Of a DNA stretch of 64,000 nt, positions 16,538 through 25,810 are shown in pieces. Each line of letters starts with the position of its first letter. Within the stretch, counting starts at the first letter, position 1. The translations under genes and the position numbers were made by a program. Below the pieces are notes generated by a model that was not told the origin of the DNA, ran no database searches, and saw only the letters and a program-made list of their open reading frames with translations. The stretch comes from Flavobacterium chilense (GTDB taxonomy: Bacteria; Bacteroidota; Bacteroidia; Flavobacteriales; Flavobacteriaceae): NCBI RefSeq assembly GCF_001602525.1, contig NZ_LSYT01000004.1:346882-410881 (forward strand), in the 5' to 3' direction.

Positions 16538-19500
16538 ATGAAACATTTTTACTCTCAAATCAAGAATTTTATAAATATCGCCTTGTTCTTAGGGATATTT
16601 TTACAGAGTTACTTAGGTAATTCTCAAACGACTTTAGCGGCAGGAGATATTGTCTTCAGTGGGTTTGATGCAACTGCTAATGCAACATCAGCTGCTGACT
16701 CTTATTCTTTTGTATTGCTTACTAATATTTCTGCTAACACTGTAATTAGTTTTTCTGACAGAGGGTATGCAGGTGGCGGTAGTTGGGCATCGGCTACAGC
16801 AACTACAGAAGGAGCTGTAACATGGACTTCAGGAACTGCAATTGCTGCAGGAACTGAAATAGTCATAAAAGGCTTAACTGCTTCTGTTTACAATCCTACT
16901 ACCAGTACTTTAACTCCTAATGGAACTGTTGTAGCCACAGAATCGACTCTTTTGTACGGATTATCCTTATCAAGTGTTGGTGACCAGATCATTGTTTTTC
17001 AAGGCGGAGGAGGTGTAATTAGTGGAGGAGGTGTAACTGTAATAACGGGACTTACATATTATACGAGTGCGGGATGTGCACCAACAGTGGCAACTTGGGA
17101 TGTACCATCAGGAACATGTACTATTGGCCCTAACTCTTCTGTTATACCTCCAGGGCTTACAGGTGGTGTAAATGCTTTTTTTACAGGTGGTAGTAATCCT
17201 ACTTCAGGTGTATTTAATGGTACAGGCGCACCATTTGCCAATGTTGCCGCTATTAGAGCTGCTTTAACGAATCAGTCTAACTGGACACTTTCTTCGGCTG
17301 CAACAGGCATTACAATGCCTTCCGGATATAACTTTTTAGGTGTTTTACCAACAATAACAGGTAATCCGGCTAACAGAACGATTTGTCCTGCCGGAAACAC
17401 TACTTTTAATGTTACTGCAACCAATGCAACTAGCTATAAATGGCAGGTTAATACCGGAAGCGGCTTTACCGATCTTGCAAACGGTGCTCCTTACTCCGGA
17501 GTAACTACTGCAATTTTAGCGATCAGCGGAGCAACCACTGGTATGAATGGTTATCTTTACCGATGTGTAGTTAGTGGAGCCGGATCTGTAAATTCAAATT
17601 CAGCAACATTATCAATTCCTAATACAACTGTTACCACAACTGCTCAAACCAATGTAAGCTGTAATGGTGGAAACACCGGATCTGCTACAGTATCAGCTTC
17701 AGGAGGTTTTGTTCCATATACTTATTCATGGTCATTGTCTTCAACAATAGTAGGAACAACGGCAACTGTAACAAATCTAACTGCTGGAACATATACTGTT
17801 ACAGTTACAGATAACATTGGATGTCAAACTCCACATACTGTAATCATAACAGAACCTACATTGGCAGCTTCATCGCCATCAGTAACTACTCAGCCTGCTT
17901 CTTATGCAGCCTGTACAGGATCAACTGCTTCATTTTCTGTGGTGGCAACCAATACTGCAACATATCAATGGGAAGTAAATACAGGTTCTGGATATACCCC
18001 TATTACCAATGGAGGAGGTAGTCCTAATTATTCAGGATCTAATACTGCAAATCTTAATATTAGTTCTATCACATCAGCTATGAATGGATATACGTATAGA
18101 GTTGCACTTACAAGTTCCTGCTCAAACACAATAACATCAAATGGTTTGGCATTATTAAACGTTACTGCTTTACCTGTAGCAACAGCAACTCCTGCTTCTG
18201 CAACAATTTGTAGCGGAACTTCACCAAATATAGCTTTAACATCAGCACCAACAGGGGCTACCTTTTCATGGACAGTTGTTACAACAAGTGGTACTGTTAG
18301 TGGTGCTTCTGCCGGTTCAGGAACTTCAATCAACCAAACCCTTACAGGCAATGGTGTAGTTACTTATACAGTAACCCCTACTCTTAATAGTTGTCCCGGT
18401 ACCCCTATTACGATACCCGTAACAGTGAACCCTCTTCCGGTTATAACAGCTCAACCTTCAGATTCTCCAATATGTGCAGGAGCAAATACGACTTTTTCTG
18501 CTAGTGCTGCTAATGCCACCGCCTATAAATGGCAAGTAAATCAAGGTGCAGGTTTCTCTGATATTTCAGATAATGCTCTTTACTCAGGGGCTACCACAAC
18601 AACACTTACTATAACTGCAGCACCTGCAATATTGAATGGTTACTTTTACAGAATGGTAGCTATAGGGACATGTACACCGAATGCAGTTTCAAATGCTGTA
18701 GTACTAACTGTTAATTCTGCACCTAGTATTACGGCACAACCTTCTGCAAGTACAATTTGTGCAGGAGCGAATACTACTTTTACTGCTACAGCGTCTGGCG
18801 CTACCGGATATCAATGGCAGGTAGATCAGGGAGCTGGTTTTTCTAATATTGCAAATGGAGCGCCTTACTCCGGAGCGACTACAGCAACACTTACTATAAC
18901 AGGAGCGACTACAGCACTAAACGGATATATATATCGAGTTGTTGCTACGGGGTTATGTACGCCTAATGCAACTTCAAACAATGCAGCGCTTACGATTAAT
19001 TCTGCGCCATTTATTACAGCACAGCCTAGTAACAGTATCACTTGTTTAGGTTCAGATGCGACTTTTACAGTTGTTGCTGCCAATGTTACCGGATATCAAT
19101 GGCAGGTAAATCAGGGAGCTGGTTTCTTTAATATTCCAAATATTGCTCCTTATTCCGGAGCAACTACAGCAACGCTTACCATAACAGGTGTTACTGCGGG
19201 TATGAATGGATATGTATATCGAGTGGTAGCCACCGGTTTATGTACACCAGCAGCAACATCTTCAGCCAGAACATTAACAATACCTGTTATTATTGCAGGA
19301 GCATCACAAACTAATATTGCTTGTAATGGAGGTGCAACTGGTATTGCAACAGTTACACCAACCGGAGGAACTGCGCCCTATACTTATCTTTGGTCTAACA
19401 ACGAAACTTCGGCTACAATAAGCGGTCTTACAGCAGGTAGTTATAGTGTAAAAATCAAAGACGCTAACCAATGCGAAAAAATTCAAGCTTTCACAATAAC

Positions 19501-22500
19501 TGAACCACCAGCATTAATTGCTACTCAGGGAACCGTAAATAATGTAAGCTGTTATAATAGTGCAAACGGAACTGCTACAGTAAACGTAACAGGAGGAACT
19601 GGTGCAGGTACTTATACTTATTCATGGGTTCCATCTGTAGGCTCTACTGCTACTGTTACAGGATTAGCTGCAGGAACATATGAAGTTACTGTTACAGATG
19701 CAAATTCTTGTACAACTACGCAGGCTTTTCTTATTACACAACCACCTGCATTTTCTATAACACCTTCTCAAACGAATATTTTATGTAATGGCGCAGCAAC
19801 CGGATCTGCAAGTGTTGCTGTAACGGGAGGAACAGGTAATTACAGCTATTCATGGAGTCCTGCCGTAGGTTCAGGTGCAACAGCATCAGCATTAACTGCC
19901 GGTACTTATACTGTAACTATTAAAGACGATAATTTATGTCAGGCTACTCAAACATTTACCATAACAGAGCCAACTGCCCTGACAGCAACGCAAGGTCCAA
20001 TTACCAACATAAGCTGTCATGGAGACGCAACCGGTTCTGCTACTGTAAATGTAACTGGTGGAACCAGTGCAACTGGTGAATACCACTATTCCTGGGCACC
20101 TTCTGGAGGAACTGGAGCTACGGCTACTGGATTAATAGCAGGAGCCTATATTGTAACTATTACAGATGATAACTCTTGTACTACTACACAAAATTTCAAT
20201 ATAACTGAGCCTGCAGCAGCTTTATCTGCAACAACTGCAAGCATTCCTGTAAGTTGTTTTGGAGGAAGTAATGGTTCTGCAAGTGTAACAGTATCAGGAG
20301 GCACTCCTCTTTATACTTATCAATGGGCACCTCTTGGTGGTACAACTGCTGTAATAACAGGCAGACCAGCCGGAGATTATACCTGTACCATTACAGATGC
20401 CAATGGATGTAAACTCATAAAAAATATTACTATTGACACACCTGCAGTATTATCGGCTACTTCTACTAAAACAGATGTTTCCTGTAATGGCGGAGGTAAC
20501 GGATCTGCAACAGTAACCGTAACCGGAGGAACTGGTGATTATCATTATTCCTGGTCTCCAACAGGTGGAGCTGCAGCAACAGCAACCGGACTTACTGCTG
20601 GTACTTATACTGTAACGATTACAGATGATAATACCTGTTCTATAACACAGAACATTATAATAGACCAACCTGCAGCTCTTGCAGCTACACAATCACAAAC
20701 AGATGTGCTTTGTAATGGCAGTGCTACCGGTACCGCAACTGTTACAGTAACAGGTGGAACACCAAATTATTCTTACACATGGTCCCCTTCTGTAGGAAAT
20801 CAGGCTACAGTTACTGGATTGACTGCAGGAACATACACTTGTAGAATAACGGATGGTAAAGGATGTATAATTGACAAAACTTTTGTTATTGGAGAGCCTG
20901 CAGTTTTAAGTGCAACTCAAAGTCAGATCAATGCAACTTGTTCAACAGGCGGACAGGCAGCAGTAAATGTTACTGGTGGGGCTACACCATATACTTATTC
21001 ATGGGCACCTTCCGGAGCTACTACAGCACTTGCAACAGGATTAGCTGCAGGAATACATACTGTTTTAATTAGAGATGATAATGGTTGTACAATAACAAAA
21101 ACCTTTACTATTGGTACCACAAATACTTTAGTAGCAGTTCAATCTCAAACTGATGTTTTGTGCAATGGATCCAATACAGGTTCTGCAACAGTAATTCCGA
21201 CAGGAGCTCCAGGCCCTTTTACCTACGAATGGTCACCTTCAGTAGGAAATTCTGCAACAGTAAATAATCTTACTGCAGGTAATTATGCTGTAACAATAAC
21301 ATCTGCAAATGGTTGTTCTATTATAAAAAACTTTACCATTACAGAACCTAATGCCTTAACGGTTACGACATCGCAAACAAATATAGCATGCAATGGAGGA
21401 GTTACAGGCTCAGCTACTGTAAATGTAACAGGAGGAACAGGCCTTTATACTTATAATTGGACACCAATGGGTGGTACAGCTGCTACAGCTTCTGGTTTAG
21501 CTGCCGGAACTTATGTTGTAACGATTAAAGATGCTAACTTATGTCAAACAACTCAAAGTTTTACTATTACGCAACCTGCTGCGATTGTAGCTACTACATC
21601 TCAAACTAATGTTTCTTGTAATGGCGGTTCAAACGGGTCTGCGACTGTAAATGTAACCGGAGGAACTGGTGATTATCATTATAGCTGGTCTCCAACAGGC
21701 GGAGGTGCAGCAACAGCAACAGGACTTTCAGCAGGAACCTATACGGTAACTATTACAGATGATAACTCTTGTACTACTACACAAAATGTTACCATAACAG
21801 AACCTGCAGCACTTTCTGCTACTACATCAAAAACTGATGTTTCCTGTAATGGTGCCAATGACGGAACAGCTTCTGTAACTGTAACGGGTGGAACTGGTGC
21901 TTACACCTATTCCTGGTTACCTTCTGGCCAAACTGCAGCTACAGCTTCAGGTCTTGCTCCGGGAACTTATACAGTAACTGCCACAGATGCAAACGGATGT
22001 TTTATAACTCAAACTGTTACTATCATCACAACTCCGGATGTAACTGCACCTGTACCTAATGTTGCATCTCTTCCTGACATTACTAACTATTGTGCAGTTT
22101 TGGCTTCACAGATTACAATTCCAACAGCTACAGATAATTGTGTAGGAACTGTAAACGGAACTACAACTGATCCATTAACTTATAATGCTGTAGGTACTTA
22201 TACCATTACATGGAAATATGTTGATGCAAGTGGAAATAGTACTACACAACCGCAAACGGTAAAAGTGGTTGCTTCTCCATTAAATGCTGTAACATTTACT
22301 AATGCTCAGTTTACTTATGATGGAAATGCGCACCCTCTTCAGGTTGCTAATCTTCCAACTGGTGCTACTGTTACATATTCAGCAAATAATACATCGGTAA
22401 ATGCAGGAGCTTATGTAGTTACGGCTACAGTAACACCTTCTGCAAGTTCTCCTAATTGTTCCCCAGTAGTGCTTACAGCTAATTTGGTTATCAATAAGGC

Positions 22501-23530
22501 AGCACAACAAATTACATTTGGTGCAATTCCGGTTAAAACACTTGGAGCAAATAACAGTTTCAACTTAACAGCAACTTCAAGTTCTAACTTGCCTGTAACC
22601 TATACTTTTACCTATACTTCAGCATTACCACCGGCAACAGTTACAGCATCTGGCGCAGTTACTATGTTAAGATCAGGTCAGGGAACAATCACGGCGCAAC
22701 AGGCTGGAAATGCTAATTATCTTCCTGCAACAGATGTTTCGCAATTACTGGTAATCTTAAACAACAATATTGATGTTAAGAGAATTACATTAGGAACTAA
22801 AGTTTTTGATAATCCTGGAAAAACAATTTACCATTTATTATCATGTGGAGAAACCAATCCTAACGTTTCAATTTTAAACGAATCAGGAGCGACTATTACA
22901 CCATCTGCTAATTTTACGATCCAAACGCCTAAACCTGGAATTTATACTCAGAATGCGACTATCACATCACAAGATGGAAGTTTGTCTGCAGTGTATTCTA
23001 TTACAGTCGAAAAACCATTTGGATTCTTTGATATTGTACATCAAAAATTCAACAATGTATTGCTTGTGAATAATAATCCACAAACAAATGGCGGTTATGA
23101 ATTTGTTGCCTATCAATGGTTTAAAAACGGACAGTTAATAGGAACTGGTCAATATTACTCTGCAGGAGAAAGTATTAATACTAATTTAGATCCTACTGCA
23201 GATTACAGTGTAAAAATGACCACTAAAGATGGAAAGGTATTACAAACTTGTACTTCTAAAATTACGTTCACTAAAAAACTTGAGGCAAAACTTTATCCTA
23301 ATCCAATTCAAACAGGAAAAGTTATCACTGTTGAGGCTGACTTCCCGGAAGAAGAATTGCAAAACATGCAAATAAGCCTTTACTCTGCCACAGGTCAATT
23401 AGTTAAAGTAGTACAATCATCTTCAGTGAAAACTGAAATACAATTACCACCAACAACAGAAAGTAGTATGTATCTGGTAGTTCTTGAAACTCCTAATGTC
23501 AAAAAATCTTTCAAAGTAATTGTAAAATAA
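16538..23530 (+). CDS. Giant SprB-repeat surface adhesin with T9SS sorting domain
   Basis: Secreted protein of 2330 residues. The signal peptide is MKHFYSQIKNFINIALFLGI, cut near GNSQ. A lamin-tail-like N-terminal domain follows (TTLAAGDIVFSGFDATAN). Then come about five Ig-like repeats (ITAQPS..C.G....TF, YQWQV). I count 13 SprB repeats (CNGG..GSATV.VTGG..PYTYSW...TAGTYTVTITD..GC), one isolated and twelve in tandem. After them are an HYR-like region (DVTAPVPN), an MBG-like region (TYDGNAHPL) and a type A T9SS sorting domain (KLYPNPIQTGKVITVEADFP...). SprB-type proteins are moved along the cell surface by the gliding machinery or act as adhesins. The upstream open frame adds 13 residues before this ATG and would spoil the signal peptide. 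Confidence 0.93.
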   Translation: MKHFYSQIKNFINIALFLGIFLQSYLGNSQTTLAAGDIVFSGFDATANATSAADSYSFVLLTNISANTVISFSDRGYAGGGSWASATATTEGAVTWTSGTAIAAGTEIVIKGLTASVYNPTTSTLTPNGTVVATESTLLYGLSLSSVGDQIIVFQGGGGVISGGGVTVITGLTYYTSAGCAPTVATWDVPSGTCTIGPNSSVIPPGLTGGVNAFFTGGSNPTSGVFNGTGAPFANVAAIRAALTNQSNWTLSSAATGITMPSGYNFLGVLPTITGNPANRTICPAGNTTFNVTATNATSYKWQVNTGSGFTDLANGAPYSGVTTAILAISGATTGMNGYLYRCVVSGAGSVNSNSATLSIPNTTVTTTAQTNVSCNGGNTGSATVSASGGFVPYTYSWSLSSTIVGTTATVTNLTAGTYTVTVTDNIGCQTPHTVIITEPTLAASSPSVTTQPASYAACTGSTASFSVVATNTATYQWEVNTGSGYTPITNGGGSPNYSGSNTANLNISSITSAMNGYTYRVALTSSCSNTITSNGLALLNVTALPVATATPASATICSGTSPNIALTSAPTGATFSWTVVTTSGTVSGASAGSGTSINQTLTGNGVVTYTVTPTLNSCPGTPITIPVTVNPLPVITAQPSDSPICAGANTTFSASAANATAYKWQVNQGAGFSDISDNALYSGATTTTLTITAAPAILNGYFYRMVAIGTCTPNAVSNAVVLTVNSAPSITAQPSASTICAGANTTFTATASGATGYQWQVDQGAGFSNIANGAPYSGATTATLTITGATTALNGYIYRVVATGLCTPNATSNNAALTINSAPFITAQPSNSITCLGSDATFTVVAANVTGYQWQVNQGAGFFNIPNIAPYSGATTATLTITGVTAGMNGYVYRVVATGLCTPAATSSARTLTIPVIIAGASQTNIACNGGATGIATVTPTGGTAPYTYLWSNNETSATISGLTAGSYSVKIKDANQCEKIQAFTITEPPALIATQGTVNNVSCYNSANGTATVNVTGGTGAGTYTYSWVPSVGSTATVTGLAAGTYEVTVTDANSCTTTQAFLITQPPAFSITPSQTNILCNGAATGSASVAVTGGTGNYSYSWSPAVGSGATASALTAGTYTVTIKDDNLCQATQTFTITEPTALTATQGPITNISCHGDATGSATVNVTGGTSATGEYHYSWAPSGGTGATATGLIAGAYIVTITDDNSCTTTQNFNITEPAAALSATTASIPVSCFGGSNGSASVTVSGGTPLYTYQWAPLGGTTAVITGRPAGDYTCTITDANGCKLIKNITIDTPAVLSATSTKTDVSCNGGGNGSATVTVTGGTGDYHYSWSPTGGAAATATGLTAGTYTVTITDDNTCSITQNIIIDQPAALAATQSQTDVLCNGSATGTATVTVTGGTPNYSYTWSPSVGNQATVTGLTAGTYTCRITDGKGCIIDKTFVIGEPAVLSATQSQINATCSTGGQAAVNVTGGATPYTYSWAPSGATTALATGLAAGIHTVLIRDDNGCTITKTFTIGTTNTLVAVQSQTDVLCNGSNTGSATVIPTGAPGPFTYEWSPSVGNSATVNNLTAGNYAVTITSANGCSIIKNFTITEPNALTVTTSQTNIACNGGVTGSATVNVTGGTGLYTYNWTPMGGTAATASGLAAGTYVVTIKDANLCQTTQSFTITQPAAIVATTSQTNVSCNGGSNGSATVNVTGGTGDYHYSWSPTGGGAATATGLSAGTYTVTITDDNSCTTTQNVTITEPAALSATTSKTDVSCNGANDGTASVTVTGGTGAYTYSWLPSGQTAATASGLAPGTYTVTATDANGCFITQTVTIITTPDVTAPVPNVASLPDITNYCAVLASQITIPTATDNCVGTVNGTTTDPLTYNAVGTYTITWKYVDASGNSTTQPQTVKVVASPLNAVTFTNAQFTYDGNAHPLQVANLPTGATVTYSANNTSVNAGAYVVTATVTPSASSPNCSPVVLTANLVINKAAQQITFGAIPVKTLGANNSFNLTATSSSNLPVTYTFTYTSALPPATVTASGAVTMLRSGQGTITAQQAGNANYLPATDVSQLLVILNNNIDVKRITLGTKVFDNPGKTIYHLLSCGETNPNVSILNESGATITPSANFTIQTPKPGIYTQNATITSQDGSLSAVYSITVEKPFGFFDIVHQKFNNVLLVNNNPQTNGGYEFVAYQWFKNGQLIGTGQYYSAGESINTNLDPTADYSVKMTTKDGKVLQTCTSKITFTKKLEAKLYPNPIQTGKVITVEADFPEEELQNMQISLYSATGQLVKVVQSSSVKTEIQLPPTTESSMYLVVLETPNVKKSFKVIVK

Positions 23531-23539
23531 ATTAAATCC

Positions 23540-23569
23540 TGCCAGTACCAGATCAAAATGGTACTGGCA
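23540..23569 (+). other. Intercistronic hairpin without a U-tract
   Basis: The perfect 11-bp arms TGCCAGTACCA and TGGTACTGGCA have an 8-base loop. No T-run follows, so it is more likely an mRNA-stabilising or processing hairpin between the adhesin and the barrel gene than a full terminator. Confidence 0.55.
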
Positions 23570-23583
23570 TAATATAACTTAAG

Positions 23584-24423
23584 ATGAAAAAATATACAAC
23601 ATCACTCGCTATAATTACTGCACTTTTGGCTGCATGTTTTAACAGTTTTGGTCAGGATAAAAAACACGAATTTTCTATTTCTGTAGGCGGTCCGTTTTCA
23701 TTTGTAAAATCTGTTTCTGCCGGAGAAACAGTTCCCGGAAATGGTATTAATGCAGGCATTCGCTATGCCTATTATTTAAATGAAGGACTTAGTTTAGGTA
23801 TTGGTGTAGAGTATCAAACTTACAACACTGACTTGAAATATGGTTTTATTGGAGGACAATACAATAGTGTTGATGCCGAAAATGAAGCATTTCAGTTTAG
23901 ATATAAAGCCACAAATTTAAGAGAAGAGCAAAAATTGGGATATATTAATGTTCCAATAGGCATTCAGTTCGAAACTCCCGGTACAACAAAATTGTATCTG
24001 GCTGCCGGAGCAAAAATAGGCTTCGCTTCAAGCGGAACTTATGAATCATCAATAGGAAACCTTACTACAAGTGGTTATTATCCTCAATACAATGTAGAAT
24101 TGTTTAGTCCTGCATTTGCCGGTTTTGGAAGTGCCAATGATGTAAGAACCTCTAAACAGGATCTTAATACTAAAACTTCTTATTCAGCTACTTTCGAAAC
24201 AGGTTTGAAACAGCAAATCGGAAGTAAAAATTCAATTTACATTGGTGTTTATTTAGATTATGGTCTGAATAATGTTTATGATAAAAATGAAAACAAGAAT
24301 CTGGTACAATACAATCCTGCACTTCCTGTACAATTTACATACAATAGTGTATTTGATTCAGGTTTGGCAAGAGATATGAGATTAGTTTCTTATGGTTTAA
24401 AGTTAAGAATTGCAATGCGTTAG
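23584..24423 (+). CDS. Outer-membrane beta-barrel protein
   Basis: Protein of 279 residues with signal peptide MKKYTTSLAIITALLAACFNSFGQ and amphipathic beta-strands throughout (FSISVGGPFSFV, GINAGIRYAYYLNEGLSLGIGVEYQTYN, YINVPIGIQFETPG, TKLYLAAGAKIGF, YIGVYLDYGLNN), ending LVSYGLKLRIAMR. The plan fits the porin/OmpW-like barrels of Bacteroidota, about 10-12 strands. In other flavobacteria, SprF/PorP-like barrels follow large T9SS substrates and help to hold them on the surface. This protein is in the same position but is not a clear PorP homologue. It is the last gene of the adhesin unit and is followed by a strong terminator. Confidence 0.82.
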   Translation: MKKYTTSLAIITALLAACFNSFGQDKKHEFSISVGGPFSFVKSVSAGETVPGNGINAGIRYAYYLNEGLSLGIGVEYQTYNTDLKYGFIGGQYNSVDAENEAFQFRYKATNLREEQKLGYINVPIGIQFETPGTTKLYLAAGAKIGFASSGTYESSIGNLTTSGYYPQYNVELFSPAFAGFGSANDVRTSKQDLNTKTSYSATFETGLKQQIGSKNSIYIGVYLDYGLNNVYDKNENKNLVQYNPALPVQFTYNSVFDSGLARDMRLVSYGLKLRIAMR

Positions 24424-24467
24424 CATCAAAAAAATCAAAATATTTAATTGTAATCTTGACAATTGTA

Positions 24468-24503
24468 AAAGCCTGAGAATAATCATTCTCAGGCTTTTTT
24501 TAT
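24468..24503 (+). terminator. Strong intrinsic terminator
   Basis: The perfect 12-bp arms AAGCCTGAGAAT and ATTCTCAGGCTT have a 4-base loop and are followed by TTTTT. It ends the collar/adhesin locus. Confidence 0.9.
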
Positions 24504-24610
24504 GCAAACCCCGGAAACAGATAAAAGCATTTTGCTGATCGAAATTTTAATTACCTCACCCTCTTTTTTAGATAATGTATTACTTTTACAATATTACAAT
24601 CTGGTAGTTC

Positions 24611-25243
24611 ATGTCTAAAAATTTCACAAACAATCCCGTTAAATTACCGTTTTCTTATTATCTAAATCAGGATGTACTTTTTCTGGCTAAAGATCTTTTA
24701 GGAAAAGTACTTTTTACTCAAATAGAAGGAAAAATAACAGCAGGTATAATTGTAGAAACCGAAGCTTATTTTGGTGTACAGGATAAAGCTTCTCATGCTT
24801 ATGGCGGTCGACGAACTAACCGAACCGAAACATTATACAGCGAAGGCGGTATTTCGTATGTTTACTTATGTTACGGCATTCATAATCTTTTCAATGTAGT
24901 GAGTTCTGCTGATGGTGAACCACATGCTATTTTGATCAGAGCAGTTGAACCTTTAATAGGTAAAGACATCATGGAAATAAGACGAAATATGTCTGCTACA
25001 AAAGGAGCTATTTCTGCCGGTCCGGGTTCTGCGGCAAAAGCCTTGGGAATTGACCGTACCTTTAACCAAAAAGATTTAACCGGAGAAGAAATCTGGATTG
25101 AAGATCATGGCATTAAATATCCTCCGGATGAGGTTGCTGCAACACCAAGAGTGGGTGTTGCATATGCACAGGAAGATGCACTTTTGCCCTGGCGTTTTTT
25201 CATTAAAAACAACAAATATGTAAGCAAGCCAAATAAAGTTTAA
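24611..25243 (+). CDS. 3-methyladenine DNA glycosylase (Aag/MPG type)
   Basis: Base-excision repair enzyme of 210 residues that removes alkylated or deaminated purines. It has the family features: LAKDLLGKVLFT, GIIVETEAYFG (catalytic Glu), DKASHAYGGRRTNRTETLY (intercalating Tyr region), GGISYVYLCYGIHNLFNVV, and GPGSAAKALGI near the C-terminus. Length is typical. It precedes a Mug-type glycosylase by 24 bases on the same strand, forming a small DNA-repair operon. Confidence 0.93.
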   Translation: MSKNFTNNPVKLPFSYYLNQDVLFLAKDLLGKVLFTQIEGKITAGIIVETEAYFGVQDKASHAYGGRRTNRTETLYSEGGISYVYLCYGIHNLFNVVSSADGEPHAILIRAVEPLIGKDIMEIRRNMSATKGAISAGPGSAAKALGIDRTFNQKDLTGEEIWIEDHGIKYPPDEVAATPRVGVAYAQEDALLPWRFFIKNNKYVSKPNKV

Positions 25244-25267
25244 AATCTCAATTCTTAAAATAAAAAA

Positions 25268-25783
25268 ATGCCAGCACAATTAACCGATATTATAGACCAT
25301 AACTTAAAAGTTCTTTTCTGCGGAATTAATCCTGGCTTAAAATCAGCATTAGATGGTCATCATTTTTCAGGAAGAAGCAATCGTTTCTGGAAAGTTTTAC
25401 ATCAGTCAGGATTTACACCTGAGCAAATCGAACCAGAAAATGACACAACAATTCTTCAGTCAGGATTGGGACTAACAACGGCTGTGGCAAGAGCTACGGC
25501 GCGTGCAGACGAACTTTCTAAAGAGGAGTTTAAAGAATCAATAGAAATTTTCAAAACCAAAGTAGAACAATTCCAGCCTCAATATATCGCATTTTTAGGC
25601 AAACCTGCTTACATCGCTTTTTCAGGAAAAAAACAAATTTCATGGGGATTACAAGCTGACGATTTTTGTGGTGCTAAGGTTTGGGTTTTACCAAATCCGA
25701 GTGGTTTAAATCGTGGCTTTAGTCTGGATGATTTAGTGCGTCATTATGCTGAATTGTATCAGGTGATTTCCAGAATAAATTAA
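25268..25783 (+). CDS. mug: G/U mismatch-specific DNA glycosylase (Mug/TDG family)
   Basis: Protein of 171 residues that removes uracil or thymine mispaired with G. The active-site motif is FCGINPGLKSALDGHHFSGRSNRFWK. The conserved Asn that activates water is in GINPG. The minor-groove wedge motif LPNPSGLNRGFSLDDLVRHY is intact. Length matches E. coli Mug (168). It is probably cotranscribed with the preceding purine glycosylase. It converges with the ABC permease gene, with 27 bases between them. Confidence 0.93.
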   Translation: MPAQLTDIIDHNLKVLFCGINPGLKSALDGHHFSGRSNRFWKVLHQSGFTPEQIEPENDTTILQSGLGLTTAVARATARADELSKEEFKESIEIFKTKVEQFQPQYIAFLGKPAYIAFSGKKQISWGLQADDFCGAKVWVLPNPSGLNRGFSLDDLVRHYAELYQVISRIN

Positions 25784-25810
25784 AATTTTGAAGATTTAAT
25801 TTTCTCTTTG

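Noticed and set aside
20450..20692. Cys/Ser-rich open frame on the minus strand
   Set aside because: It is the shadow of the Thr/Gly-rich SprB repeats; its composition follows from the complementary codons.
16538..23530. CRISPR-like or satellite repeats inside the adhesin gene
   Set aside because: The repeats are coding SprB units of roughly 75-80 codons with diverged DNA, all in one open frame, and are not short repeats with unique spacers.
24611..25783. Two DNA glycosylases as a defence module
   Set aside because: Both match ordinary base-excision repair families at full length, and no restriction, methylase or effector gene is joined to them.
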